DNA from: Nectonema munidae
Lineage: Eukaryota > Nematomorpha > Nectonematoida > Nectonematidae
Assembly (NCBI GenBank): GCA_030549495.1
Contig: JAUIRK010000708.1
Span: 343,501 to 407,500 of the forward strand
DNA: 64,000 nt
Direction of reading: 5' to 3'
Part shown: positions 46,926 to 57,651 of the stretch, piece by piece
Layout: each line of letters begins with the position of its first letter
How positions within the stretch are numbered: position 1 is the stretch's first letter
Made by a program: the position numbers and the translations under genes
The notes under the pieces: model-generated
Databases searched by the model: none
The model's input: only the letters and a program-made list of their open reading frames with translations
What the model was told of the DNA's origin: nothing

Positions 46926-47089
46926 TAATCAAAGTTTTCAAAGCTTTTTTAAAAAATTTTTTTATAATTTGCCATCGCTTCCTGTTCTTGCTTTTAGTGT
47001 TGTTTCATATCATTAGGGGCTTTCTGACTTTTACAAATATCGTATCTCTTTGAATAAAATGCATTTGAGCTCTCAAAATATTTATACGC

Positions 47090-48025
47090 TCAGGGCTTTG
47101 GAGCCGGTGTCGGAGCTGGAGCCGGAGCCCCTGGAGACATAATATTCTGTCAGTAAGAGCCGGAGTTGGAGCCGGAGTCACAAATTTTAATGTGCGGCCC
47201 CTCTTACCGGCTCTTACTTCAAAATGAATTTCTGCTTGCTGGAATTTATCTTGATCCAAGGTACAGATGTCTACTTTCGCTTGAACAAATATCAAAAGCC
47301 AGAGAGTCTGTCAAAAATATTGTGTGTAAAATGAGAACAGCTGACAATCAAAGCAATTTTTTAGCATTGCAAGAATATTCGAAATCTGTGGGGGAATCTT
47401 CGTCAAGTAGTTCTTCACCTCTATATCAATTCGAAGAGATAACTTTTGATTTTGAGAAAGTTCTTGACAAGCAACAAAAAAGACAATCAAGAAAAAAACG
47501 CTTAAAAAAATCAGTGTCGTCAACAATATCTGATTTTGAACTTCAGATCAAAAAATCTTTTTCTGAAATTGAAAAATTTGACCGTTTTTCGAATTTTTCT
47601 TGTGATGAAGCAATTTAAAGTTATCCTGAAATTATTAAAGGCGAAGCTAAAATTATAACTGCTTTGTCTATAACACAAGTAAGTGTGGAACGCCTTTTTT
47701 CGGCTTTAAAAATTTTGAAATCAGATTTACGTAGTAGTCTCAAAGAGGACATTTTGGAAGCAATGCTATTTTTAAGAACAAACAAATATAAATAAAATTT
47801 TGAAATATTTGTCTAATTGGAAACGATATAAATCTTAAACTTTATGTATAATAATTAAGAATAGTATAATTTTGTACAAATAAACCGAACTTTATGTATA
47901 ACTGAAAGAAATCACAATAAATATTGAAAATATACTTGGAGCCGGAGTAGGAGCCGGAGCCGTAGTCAAAAAATCTATGCTTCGGAGCCGGAGTTAAGCA
48001 ATTTTGAGAAGGCTCCGAAGCATTG
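47090..48025 (+). mobile_element. hAT deletion derivative with GGAGCCGGAGCC-rich ends
   Basis: The left end CAGGGCTTTGGAGCC and, reversed, the right end CAATGCTTCGGAGCC are inverted (11 of 15 identical). Next to both ends are reiterated GGAGCCGGAG units (47100-47190 and 47937-47995). Only the C-terminal third of a transposase remains inside. No matching 8-bp flanks are visible. Confidence 0.7.
47166..47795 (+). pseudogene. hAT transposase C-terminal fragment
   Basis: The frame holds LLAGIYLDPRYRCLLS, a Ser-rich linker, and the C-terminal dimerisation motif SVERLFSALKILKSDLRSSL with EDILEAMLFLRTN. It is open except for one TAA at 47616-47618. The BED finger and the catalytic Asp blocks are absent, so this copy depends on a full-length relative. 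Reading starts inside the left end repeats, so no true start codon is expected. Confidence 0.75.
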
Positions 48026-48397
48026 TTTGCATTGTGTCTCGTTTCTTAGATTATACTTTATTGCTGTGTAATCAATAAACTTCTAAATAAAATATTTCCT
48101 ATCAAGAGTCACCTTCTCTCTACGTAAGATTGCTCTTACATTCTTTGGTTCACATATGTTAAAAAAAAAATTTGATCTCCTTTTCACCATTTTTTTCTTT
48201 ATGATACTATTTCTGTTTTCCATTTAATTTACTAAGATTTATAAATTTAACTAACTTTTCATTCCATTGCGTTAATAATATTTTGATTTATTTATTCATA
48301 ATAAATATATATAATTTTTTATCAAAAACACAATTACTTCAAAATGCACACAAAAAAGGATAGGGTGGGAGAAGCAAAAAATACAATAGAGCGTATA

Positions 48398-48668
48398 CAG
48401 TGGCGAATCGAAGGGGGGCTCATGAAACCCCCCCCCCCCCCTCCCTATGAAAAATGGCTTCGAAAATTACCCTTACTAATTTTGTTTTTTCCTAAAACAA
48501 TACTTGTTGGTAGTTGATTACATGTTAACAATATGAAAACATAGGTAATTAGTGATTTTAAAAGACATAATAGAGCTGTCGTATTCTCTGAAGACTCTTA
48601 GCAAAATTGTAAAAAATTTAAATAGATTTCGCCCCCCCCCCCTATAAGAAATATCTGGATCCCCACTG
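48398..48668. mobile_element. hAT MITE, 271 bp, with poly-C tracts
   Basis: The flanks AGCGTATA and AGCGTTTA (48390-48397 and 48669-48676) match at 7 of 8. The ends are CAGTGGCGAATC and, reversed, CAGTGGGGATCC. Runs of 11-16 C occur inside at about 48427 and 48633, set in an otherwise AT-rich region. Confidence 0.72.
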
Positions 48669-48679
48669 AGCGTTTATGT

Positions 48680-49296
48680 TCCCCCTCTATGCCCTTTGCT
48701 GTCTTTCGAACTCTTTGTCTGATCCCACATTCCCGGAATGCAATTTGTGCTTGATTTTATTGTTTAGTGGTATTGAAAGCGCTTTACAAATACGTTTAGC
48801 AAATTTTATAGCTTGGTAGATTCGAAACCACTCATTTGAGATGTTTTAATTGCTAAAATCCTGTCTGAGAAGAAGGTGCTATTATTCGGGTATTGAGTTG
48901 TTGCAAGTAGACAAATCAGTATCTCGTTCGTATTGATGGAAGAGCTTTTTAGCTCCTGAAAAAAATATATGCCCATAATGGATTTCAACGAAAAACTTTA
49001 TGGGCGGATTTTAATTTGGGTGTGGATCTATGTTGACCCTATGGACTTTTTTGTATGCATATAAGAATTCGTTTTTATATCCTTTTTCACTTCTATCTCT
49101 AAAAATCATATTAGTTTTGTTTGTAACTGTGATGGTATCTGTCAAAGTAATGTATAGCTAGCGAAAAGAGAGAGAGAGAGAGATATTTTATCACCTCTCC
49201 ACCAGATGTCTTCCCCAAAATGAAAGTACATAAAAAAAAAGGAAAAAAAGTCCATATGCAAATATTTAATATGTATACCAACCCTATTCTTTCATA
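48680..49296. other. No recognisable gene
   Basis: The reading frame at 48806-48988 (minus) resembles nothing known, and there is a GA run near 49164-49182. Nothing else stands out. Confidence 0.4.
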
Positions 49297-49380
49297 TACA
49301 GTAAAATCGCGTTATTGCGAACTCACTTAATATGAACACTTCAATAATATTCACCAATTTGTCTATTCCTAATCGGTGCC

Positions 49381-49848
49381 GGGTCAAAACGCCCGATACC
49401 AAAACGCCTGAAAACCAAAACGCCCAATACCAAAACGCCGAAAATAATAATTCGGGCGTTACTATTTTTTCTATTTGGACAGTTTTCAAAACGGTCGATT
49501 TCACATGAAATGACAGTGATCAATTTGGCCTGAAAGATAAAAGTGATCATACAAAAATACATTATTTCTTTGGTTTGAAAAAACAATTAAACTACCAATT
49601 TAAACGGAAAATCACTTTGAAACCAGAAAAGATGTGACTAATTTAAAAACAGGAAAACAAGAAAATAAATAATTTCTGATTTTGGTTCAAAATTTCAGGA
49701 GTAATTCGATTCGATACGATTGATAAATTAGAAATCTTGGATCTGTTTTTTATGCTTGTGAAACAACAAAGTGTAACATTTAACATATTCTTATTTGGTT
49801 TCGGGCGTTTTGGCTTTCAGACGTTTTGGTTTTCGGGCTTTTTGACTC
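49381..49848. mobile_element. MITE with reiterated CCAAAACGCC ends, nested in the Tigger derivative
   Basis: The left arm (49381-49440) repeats GTCAAAACGCCCGATACCAA / CCAAAACGCCTGAAAA / CCAAAACGCCCAATA. The right arm (49796-49848), reversed, repeats GTCAAAAAGCCCGAAAACC / CCAAAACGTCTGAAAG / CCAAAACGCCCGAAA. The roughly 17-bp period is kept in both arms. No clean target duplication is visible, so the exact limits and superfamily are uncertain. Confidence 0.65.
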
Positions 49849-50098
49849 GAATTCCTTGCTAGTATAGAAACCTAGCATAAGATTTTGCGTTGCTGTTAGA
49901 CAGTCAATCTATAAAGTCGCCTTATGACGGAGCATGAGATGGGGGGGGGGGATGAATATGCTTTTATTATAAAATCAATAATACTGTTGGACTAATACAA
50001 CAGGATCGATAAAAAGACATATATTACATTTAAATAAATGAACTCTTTATTTTTCATTTTTTACTGATCAATTTTTTCTCCTTTTAAAAATTGTTGTT

Positions 50099-50242
50099 AT
50101 GGAGATTCCTACGTCTTCTAAACGCAGAAATTTTGATATTGGCACAAAGTATCTTGCTATTACTTCAGTTGAACTAAATGTGAAATCAAAAATAGCTAGC
50201 GATTTTAAAGTAGCAATAATTTGGCTTAAATCTTCTATGTAG
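50099..50242 (+). pseudogene. Tigger transposase N-terminal (HTH) remnant
   Basis: 47 codons from ATG to TAG. KRRNFDIGTKYLAITSVE and KSKIASDFKVA correspond to the first helix and the recognition part of a CENP-B-like N-terminal HTH. The remainder of the protein has been deleted from this copy. Confidence 0.55.
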
Positions 50243-50809
50243 GAATCTTACTATTCTCACTAGAAAAATGGAACAAAGCGTAAAAGAATAAGAAAGAGTC
50301 TTTGTCCCAATGTTGAAGACACTCTTATTCATTGATACAAAAATACGAGATCCCAAAACATTTCTGTTTCAGGAAGGGCTAAAGCCCAAAATTTCCCTTT
50401 GATTTGAAACATTGCGAAATATACTACGAGTAAAATTGTTTTCTTTTGAAAAGAAAAGTTCAATATGTTTCACTTTATTTTTTTTAGCTCTAGGGGTCGC
50501 TCATTCAAATGACATCAACCAAAACTGGAAGGAGGGGTGGGGTGACAAATTTGACAAATGGCAACTTTGTTGAGTAGACAACCACCCAAAAACTGAGAAG
50601 AGAAAGCAGGGGTTGAAAGGGAACAAAAATTAGTTGTCGTCATTTGCAAAGACCCTTATTACTATTAACTCGTTGAAAGAAATGATGAAAGTAAGTAAAA
50701 AACAAAATTGAAGTTTTTTTTATTGTACTCCTTGGTCATAGTGAAAGTCGCTTAGTACGAACTAAACAACAGTTCCCCTTCAACTTCGTTATACCGAGGT
50801 TTTACTGTA

Positions 50810-52240
50810 TATAACATATGGTGACCAGAATATTCAGTTTCAGAAAAGTTCGAATCCAAGATTCCGTATTAGACAACTGCTTGTACAAAAAAACTTTAAG
50901 AAAAATTTAAAACATGAATTAACTAGTTTGTTGTTTCAAGTTGCCAAATTTTCTACGAGCTATATAGTCATTTGAGAGAGCCAGTGTGCTGACAACAAAC
51001 TTTCTAAGATTTTTTTAAAAGAACATTTTTTGTACCTAAATATTATGTCTCATATAATAATCTTAAGTAAGCAAGTATACTTTTTTTTTGCCTTTCTGAA
51101 GCTCTTTTACAAGACATGATCATTTTTCTACAATTTCAGCCTTTAATATTCCGAGAACGACTTTTCAAAGATTGAGTTTCCCGAGAACAAGTTTTCTGAT
51201 TCCGAGTTTTCCTATAGCACCAAAATATTTATAAGACACGATACGAATGTCTTATTTATAAAGCATTTTCGTTTAAAACACTTCGGTCTAAAAAAGATTG
51301 GTGCAGTGTTACTTTGATCCAAAAAACTCTTTCTCTGAATGTTCAATGTACTTTCAGGGGAAATTATGCAGGGCTTATATTTATAGTCGTCTATGATTTC
51401 TTCAAATAATTACATAAATTTTGGGATACATTATATCAATTATTCAATTCATTCATGTTATTTTACTATATTTTATAAATAAGAAATAAAAATTTTATAA
51501 AACCCTTTTACAAATAAATAAATTCGACATCTAATCAGCACATGGCGAAGACATCACAATAAATTTAGCTTGTCTAAAAATCAAAAAAGGTCATAAAATT
51601 AATTTTATAAAAATTTATTTATTCTTTTGATCATTTTGAAAAGTTTTTGTGTGTCAAAAAGGGGAAATTATTTCATACAAAGTCCACTCTACAGCTGATT
51701 TTGATTTTAGCATATATATTTGTGTATGAGCGTCAAATTAAATTTCACTCTTTTCAATAATTTTATATTGGTTGAATGTAAATGACTTTCATGTTCGATG
51801 TATATCAAAATAATGTGATAAACTATGAATGAAGCTATTCCATTGGATGAATAGATGTCATTCAAATTAATAGTAGACATAATGTGTATATGTATTATAA
51901 TGGAAGCCGGTGATTTAAGGCGATTCTTTTAAGAGTGACAACTTAAAAGAATTACATGACAAATGAATGACTAAAATAGAAAATCTCAAAAGAGTGACCA
52001 TAGAAAACATTGATAAAAATCAGTTATTGTTTTTACAAATTCACATCAATCAAATCGATTTTTTATACTGTCTTATTCACATTTTTAATTGAACAACAAC
52101 AAATTTTAGTTTATGATTTAATTTTTATATATCCATTTTCATTTATTTATTTTATTATACAAAACTTACTTATTTATTGTATATATAATTTCAAATTGTT
52201 AAATATTATTAACTTCATAACATATCTATATTTTAAATAG
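50810..52240. other. No recognisable gene
   Basis: AT-rich sequence. The reading frame at 52010-52240 gives a hydrophobic Phe/Ile/Tyr-rich translation typical of AT-rich noise. Confidence 0.45.
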
Positions 52241-52250
52241 GAAGACATGA

Positions 52251-52305
52251 CAAAGGAGTGACAGAATACGGAAATTTGTAGGAAATTTGATTTGTCACTC
52301 CTTTG
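52251..52305. repeat. Perfect 13-bp hairpin
   Basis: CAAAGGAGTGACA (52251-52263) and TGTCACTCCTTTG (52293-52305) pair perfectly around a 29-nt loop. A related AGAGTGACA occurs at about 51933 and AGAGTGACC at about 51992. It may be the core of a small inverted-repeat element. Confidence 0.55.
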
Positions 52306-52479
52306 ATTTCTCAATCCTTTGATAGTCACACATTATAATATCTAGGCCTCATTATATCAACACTCTATTTTGTGTTTGAAAAACTATACGGTATAGCCTA
52401 TTCTAGCTAATTAATTATGCAGTGTATTTAAAAGGAAAAACTGTATTTAGAAGAAAAAACTTTTTCGGGCTTATACTAA

Positions 52480-54375
52480 ATTTAGACATAGACATATCTA
52501 TGACAAATACAGACAAATATCGAACATTTTGAGAAAAGAGACTCGTAAGGCTAGAATATCTCATGAAAGCAAACTTCTTTCAAAATATAAATATAGTCCT
52601 AAGTTGGTTTGGTCCTACATAAATCAGAAGAACAGAAATAATTTTGCTGAACTAGTTGATCATAATGATTTACCTACTACTACTAATACCCAAAGAGCCA
52701 ATGTTTTTAGTGAATATTTCAATTATTGTTCTTCGAATTCGGGTTCTCATAATGACAATTCAAGTTTCTTGCCTGTATGTAACTCTATAATAGATAGTTT
52801 AGATTTTAACATAGTTGAAATACATAGCAAGTTAGAAAAATTAAATAAATTTAAGTCTCCTGGCTCTGATAAGTTACACCCGTATGTCATTAGTGAACTT
52901 TCTCGAGTTTTAGCCATACCTGTCAAAATGATTTTTGAAAAATCACTAGAGGAAAAATTTTTTGGATGTTTGGAAAATTGATTAGTCACACCAGTTTTGA
53001 AGAGTGGAAATCGAAAATTTTGAAAACTACAAATAAGTCTTATTCCAGTTCTATCTAAAGTATTCGAGACATTCATAGCGATAAAATTTTATCACATATA
53101 AAAAACTTCAAACTTTTAATTCCAACCAGCATGGATTTATTAATGGAAAATCTACGATTACCAATCTATTGGAGTTTCAAAATGATTTAGTCAACCTGTT
53201 GAGGGAAATGATTCTATTGATGTAATTTACTTAGATTTTCACAAGGTTTTGACTCTATCTCACATAAGTATTTGTCAGATAAACTTGAGTCATTTGGTAT
53301 AAAGGGCAATCTACTAGCTTTATTGAAAAATTATCTTGAAGATAGAAAACAAATTGTTTCAGTAAATGGTATGTATTCTGATGAAAAGAAGTGTTGAGTG
53401 GAGTACCCCAAGGGTCTGTGTAGGTCTCTACTCTTTAATATCTTTCTTAATGATCTCTTAAACGTAATAAAGTCAAAGATAAAGGTATTTGCGATGATAT
53501 CAAGATTTACAATGTGTGTGACAGAGATGGTAGAAATTGCTTGAGAAAGATTTGATTGAAGTTTTTCATTGGTGTAATAGATGGGAAATGAAACTGAACT
53601 TGAATAAATGTACTCATTTACAAATTGGATTACAAAGTAATCATTCGTTTTCATTGGTGGAAAAACTTAAACAAGTTGATTCACAGAAAGACTTAGGGGT
53701 GATAGTGAATTCTAACCTCGAAAAGAAAATATTTCAACAAGAGTCACTAAAGCTTTCCAAGCCTTTCATAGAGTTCATAGAAGTTTTGTTTATTTGATGA
53801 ACATAGCCCCTTTATATAAAACACTGATTAGACCTATTTTAGAGTATGGAAATGTTGTTGATTTCTTTTCCTCCTGTGATGTGCAAATATTGAAAGAGTC
53901 CAGAGAACAATCACAAAAAAGATAGTAGGAATGAAAGATCTTAGTTATACAGAAAGACTGAAAAAACTGAATTTGTTCAATGTTATACAGGTTTAGAAGG
54001 AATGATATGGTGACATCCTACAACATTGTAAAAGAAAAGTTTAACTTAACTTCTCAAGTTTTACCTGAATTTTCTGAAAGAGTTCAAAGATTTCATTCTT
54101 CCAAATTTAAAAAAAGACATTGCAAGAAGGTATTTTTGAAAAAATACTTTTCTCAACGAATGATAAATGATTGGAATTCTTTGCCTGATTTTGTTGTTGA
54201 TGCTCCATCTTTGAACATCTTCAAGAACAGACTTGATGAGTTTTGGAAAAATAGAAGGTTTGAGCATGAAAGAACGCGTTGATTTTCAAAAGTATGAAGC
54301 GAATACTTACTATAGGCTTTTTGCCTTTCTTTCTTTCGCTAATAAACTTATGTTATGTTATGTTATGTTATTGAA
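52480..54375 (+). mobile_element. 5'-truncated CR1/Jockey-type LINE with (TTATG)n tail
   Basis: The element begins within the ORF upstream of the RT and ends with TTATG repeats at about 54346-54370, the simple-repeat tail typical of CR1/Jockey-type LINEs. No target duplication was found because the 5' limit is uncertain. The endonuclease is missing. Confidence 0.8.
52484..54282 (+). pseudogene. Reverse transcriptase of the (TTATG)n LINE, broken
   Basis: The RT reads in order: FKSPGSDKLHPYVISEL, NQHGFINGKSTITNLLEFQ, VIYLDFHK (first catalytic Asp), LSDKLESFGIKGNLLALLKNY, then SLLFNIFLNDLL. The FADD site around 53489 has lost one base, which throws the frame (VFA then MISRF instead of DDIKIY). 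The thumb keeps QKDLGVIVNSNLEKKI and LNKCTHLQIG, and the C-terminus RMINDWNSLPDFVVDAPSLN is characteristic. There are at least six frame changes or stops between 52981 and 53980. The last clean stretch is 53980-54282. Confidence 0.82.
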
Positions 54376-54504
54376 TGAAAAAATCTTGAATGTATATATT
54401 TTTTTATATTTTTATATACCTGTATATTTTTTACTAATTTTATAGATGATTTTATTTACATGCATGCATATGTATTGATTATTTTTTCAAAATTTTTAAA
54501 ATTG

Positions 54505-54582
54505 TACAACTTACGACTGGGTTTGGTTCCAACTGACCGGTCATAAGCCAATCTTGACGTAAGTAGAACCTATATTACTGTA
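54505..54582 (+). repeat. Solo pogo-family right terminus with fold-back arms
   Basis: ACTTACG (about 54510) and CGTAAGT (about 54558) form inverted arms around CTGGGTTTGGTTCC...GGTCATAAGCC, and the segment ends AGAACCTATATTACTG|TA. It is oriented as a right end, like 39970. It need not belong to the element that follows at 55098. Confidence 0.5.
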
Positions 54583-54589
54583 TTTTTGA

Positions 54590-55090
54590 AACTTTTTATA
54601 ATTTTATCTCCACATTTTCTTTGAGAAACGTAGCCTAGACTTGGGCTTACCATCTTTTAGCATACTGAATAAAATCCTAATATCCTTGAGCTTTTTTCTT
54701 TTTTTTTGAAATCTTTTTATAATTTTATCATTCGATTTTCTTTGAGAAACATATGTAAATTATTCCACACACTCATTTTTTTGTTTAAAGTTTCTTATTG
54801 ACAATAGGCTAGGCCTAGACTACACGTGCTTCTATACTCTTAAAAATGACTTTTTTTAGGTTAAAATGAAATCGTTGTATAATTTACATTTCATTTATTT
54901 GCAAAACATATAAAAATACAAAATGGCAATACAAAATTTGGAATACTTTATTTTTAAAAGACTCATTCTTTTCGTTTAAGGTACCATAACACAAGTATTA
55001 CTCTTGCTCTGTAAAACTTACTACATTTGATTTATGTGACTTTGGTAAACGTGTAAAAAAATACAAAATTAAAAAACATTTACTCCAAAA
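54590..55090. other. Unassigned AT-rich spacer
   Basis: Imperfect direct repeats of TTTTTGAAA(C/T)...TTTTATAATTTTATC occur at about 54582 and 54706, followed by TTTCTTTGAGAAAC in each. They suggest a small tandem duplication of about 125 bp. No coding sequence is present. Confidence 0.4.
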
Positions 55091-55097
55091 AACAAAA

Positions 55098-56790
55098 TTA
55101 ACTGTAAATAAAACTTATTCTTGACTTGTGCTGGGTTGTGGAACATCTTCGGTCCTCAGTGGGGATAGGGGAAGGGGGAGGAGTTTCTTTTCTCAAAAGC
55201 ATGCTAAGTTTTGTCTGAATGGTTCGTTTCTCTTTATTCTCATAAATTTCACAATGCGGACCAAAAGCATCTAGTACTATTCGTTCAATCCATGCAAACG
55301 GTTCAATATTCGGATCCATATATTCAAAATGTGAAAGAAGTTTATTCATCTGAGATAAACCTTGCGATAATCTCTTTACGGTGAACATTCTTTGTGGTTT
55401 TTCTTCCTCCTTCTCTTCTGCTGCATTTTTCCTTTCTTCTTCTGCCACTCTTTCTTCTTCCAAAGCAATTAGATCTTCATCTGTTATTTCCTCTTCATCT
55501 TGGTCCTATAAGTCCTCGTTTCTTCCCTTTCACATTCTAAAGAAAGATTTTTAGCCAGAACGAGTATTTTTTCTCGAATCTTCTCAACATCATTGTCACT
55601 ATGAAATCCATCAAAAGTATTAACGTAACGTTTGACACAGTTTTTCCAGATTCCGTTCATACATTTCTTTGTCATGATGTAGCGATGTTCTTGACGGCTT
55701 GAAGAAGATCATTTTTTCAAAAATCTCGCAAAGATAAATTAGGGTCGGCATCTATAGCAGCTATAGCTTGGGCAAAGGTGGTTTTAAGATAATTAGCATT
55801 GAATGCAGCAATGCAACCTTGGTCCATAGGCTGGATGAGTGGAGTTGCATTTGGAGGTTAAAATACCACTTTTGGATGGAAATTTTCTAGATAAGGTGGA
55901 TATCCAGGTGCGTTATCCAAAACTAATAAGATCTTAAATGTAATTTCGTTTTGCAAACAGTATTCTCTAACTTGGAGAACGAAACAGAAAGTAAACCAGT
56001 CTTCGAAAAGTGGTGTGTTTATTTGCACTCTTAAAAGCTCTTGGGTTTTCTGCACGATAAACTAAGATCGACTTCAGTTTAAATCCAACAATGTTTCGTC
56101 CAAACATCAAAATCAGCCTATTTTTAAAAGCTTTAAATCCAGGCTTGATTTTTGCTTCTTTATGAACGTAAGCGTGTGCTGGCATGCCTTTCCAAAATAA
56201 GCCTGCTTCATCTACATTGAAAATCTGCTCTGGTAGGTATTCTCCTTCTTTAAAAATTTCATCAAAATTCTCAACATATCGTTGTGCTCTTTCAACATCT
56301 GAACTCCCTGCTTCTCCAGTGACTCGAACATTATGTAGTTCGAACATCTTCTTGAATCTTTTGAACCAGCCGGTACCAGCCGTAAATTCAACAGTGTAGC
56401 TTTCTCCTGTACGCTCCTTCACGAATTGAAAATACTTAAAGCCTTCGACTGCACTGTGTAAAGGCTTAGAGAGGCCTTCGTTTTTGAATTTGGCTTTCCA
56501 TCCAAATATTTAGCAACTTCTCCATTTCATGGATGCGTCTAGTCTGTCGCTTCGTTATTACAGGCGATCTCATAGGTGCCAAACCGTTCACAGCTTCACG
56601 AATCCTCTCTGTGTCCTTCAAAATCGTTGACACCGTAGAATGTAATACTTGAAGTTCACAGGTTATCACATTTACTTTCTTCCCACCTTCATACGGCTTT
56701 ATCACTTTCATTTTTGTGACAAGATCAACGGCATTTCTTTCTTTCTTAGCAGGCTTGGAAATATCGAAAGATGAGTCTGCGGTAGAATTA
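55098..56790 (-). pseudogene. TIGD1-like Tigger transposase, broken into at least five pieces
   Basis: On the minus strand: an HTH region (VTKMKVIKPYEGGKKVNVI ... STVSTILKD), then QTRRIHEMEKLLNIWMES (second HTH), AGTGWFKRFKKM, IFNVDEAGLFWKGMP (Asp 1), ILLVLDNAPGYP (Asp 2), LIQPMDQGCIAAFNANYLK (Asp 3) and an acidic C-terminal segment with Glu-rich stretches. All three catalytic Asp sites survive, but frames change near 56460, 55965, 55860, 55735 and 55480. A right-type TIR (ACGAGATACTG|TA) ends at 56938. No left TIR was found. Confidence 0.82.
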
Positions 56791-56939
56791 TTCTACAAAA
56801 TAAAATTATTTGTAGAAGATCATACTTAAGTATTAATTTAGTATCGGTAAAATGATTCCACATATTAAATGTTAAATATTATCATATTGCAGTCGTGGCC
56901 GTAAAGTTAATATTTACTAAGTTATAAACGAGATACTGT

Positions 56940-57651
56940 ATTTTGACGTTCTTCAAATAAATTTTAATTTCATTTTAAAAAAAGGTTGTAGGGAAATAAG
57001 AAATTAAAAAAATTTTGATACACATTTGTTTGTATATTGAAATATTTAAAACAATTCTAAGGTTATGAAAATAAATAAGAATTGAGAGGACACTTTATTG
57101 AAGGCAAAGCAACACAAACGTTTACCGCAATTTTCAAAGTTTGAGTTGATTCTGAATAAAGACAGTATTTTGCCCAAAACATTTGTTTTGCTTTTTCTTG
57201 AAAAAAGTGTCCTGTCAATTTTTATTGATCTTCATAAAATGTAATATTATGAACACATTCGACATAATACGCTCTTTAATAATGATAATATTTTGTTTTT
57301 TGTTTTTATTTAATTAAAACATCATTTTTGTTTTCTTCAAAAAAATATGATAATTTTTTGTAACCAAATCAATTTTTTCATCATGCAAATATATTTTACA
57401 AGTATACTTTCCTCTTTTAGTATCAACATGCAAAATGTCATTTAGATTTGGTTTAATAATTGTTTTTTTACTAAGATCAACAATACAAAGTTTTTGCAAA
57501 TCCTGCTTTCTATACTCCATAACAACAATGATGATAGTCTGTATCGAGAGCCTCATTTGGCTGTCTAGCTTATTTTTAATGCTCGTTCAATTTATAACTA
57601 AGAATATGGAATTGATATAAAATTAAAAGTATTGCTTGAATCATATTTTAA
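56940..57651. other. Spacer before the piggyBac
   Basis: Small reading frames on either strand (57314-57556, 57435-57620) overlap each other and resemble no family. The stretch ends with the TTAA (57648-57651) that marks the piggyBac insertion point. Confidence 0.45.

Larger units (their letters stand above)
49299..50807 (+). mobile_element. Tigger/pogo deletion derivative, 1.5 kb, with a nested MITE
   Basis: The ends are CAGTAAAATCGCGTTATTGCGAA and, reversed, CAGTAAAACCTCGGTATAACGAA, with TA on both sides (49297-49298 and 50808-50809). Only the HTH part of the transposase is left (50099-50242, MEIPTSSKRRNFDIGTKYLA ... KSKIASDFKV); the DDE region is gone. It is therefore a non-autonomous copy. 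Confidence 0.85.
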
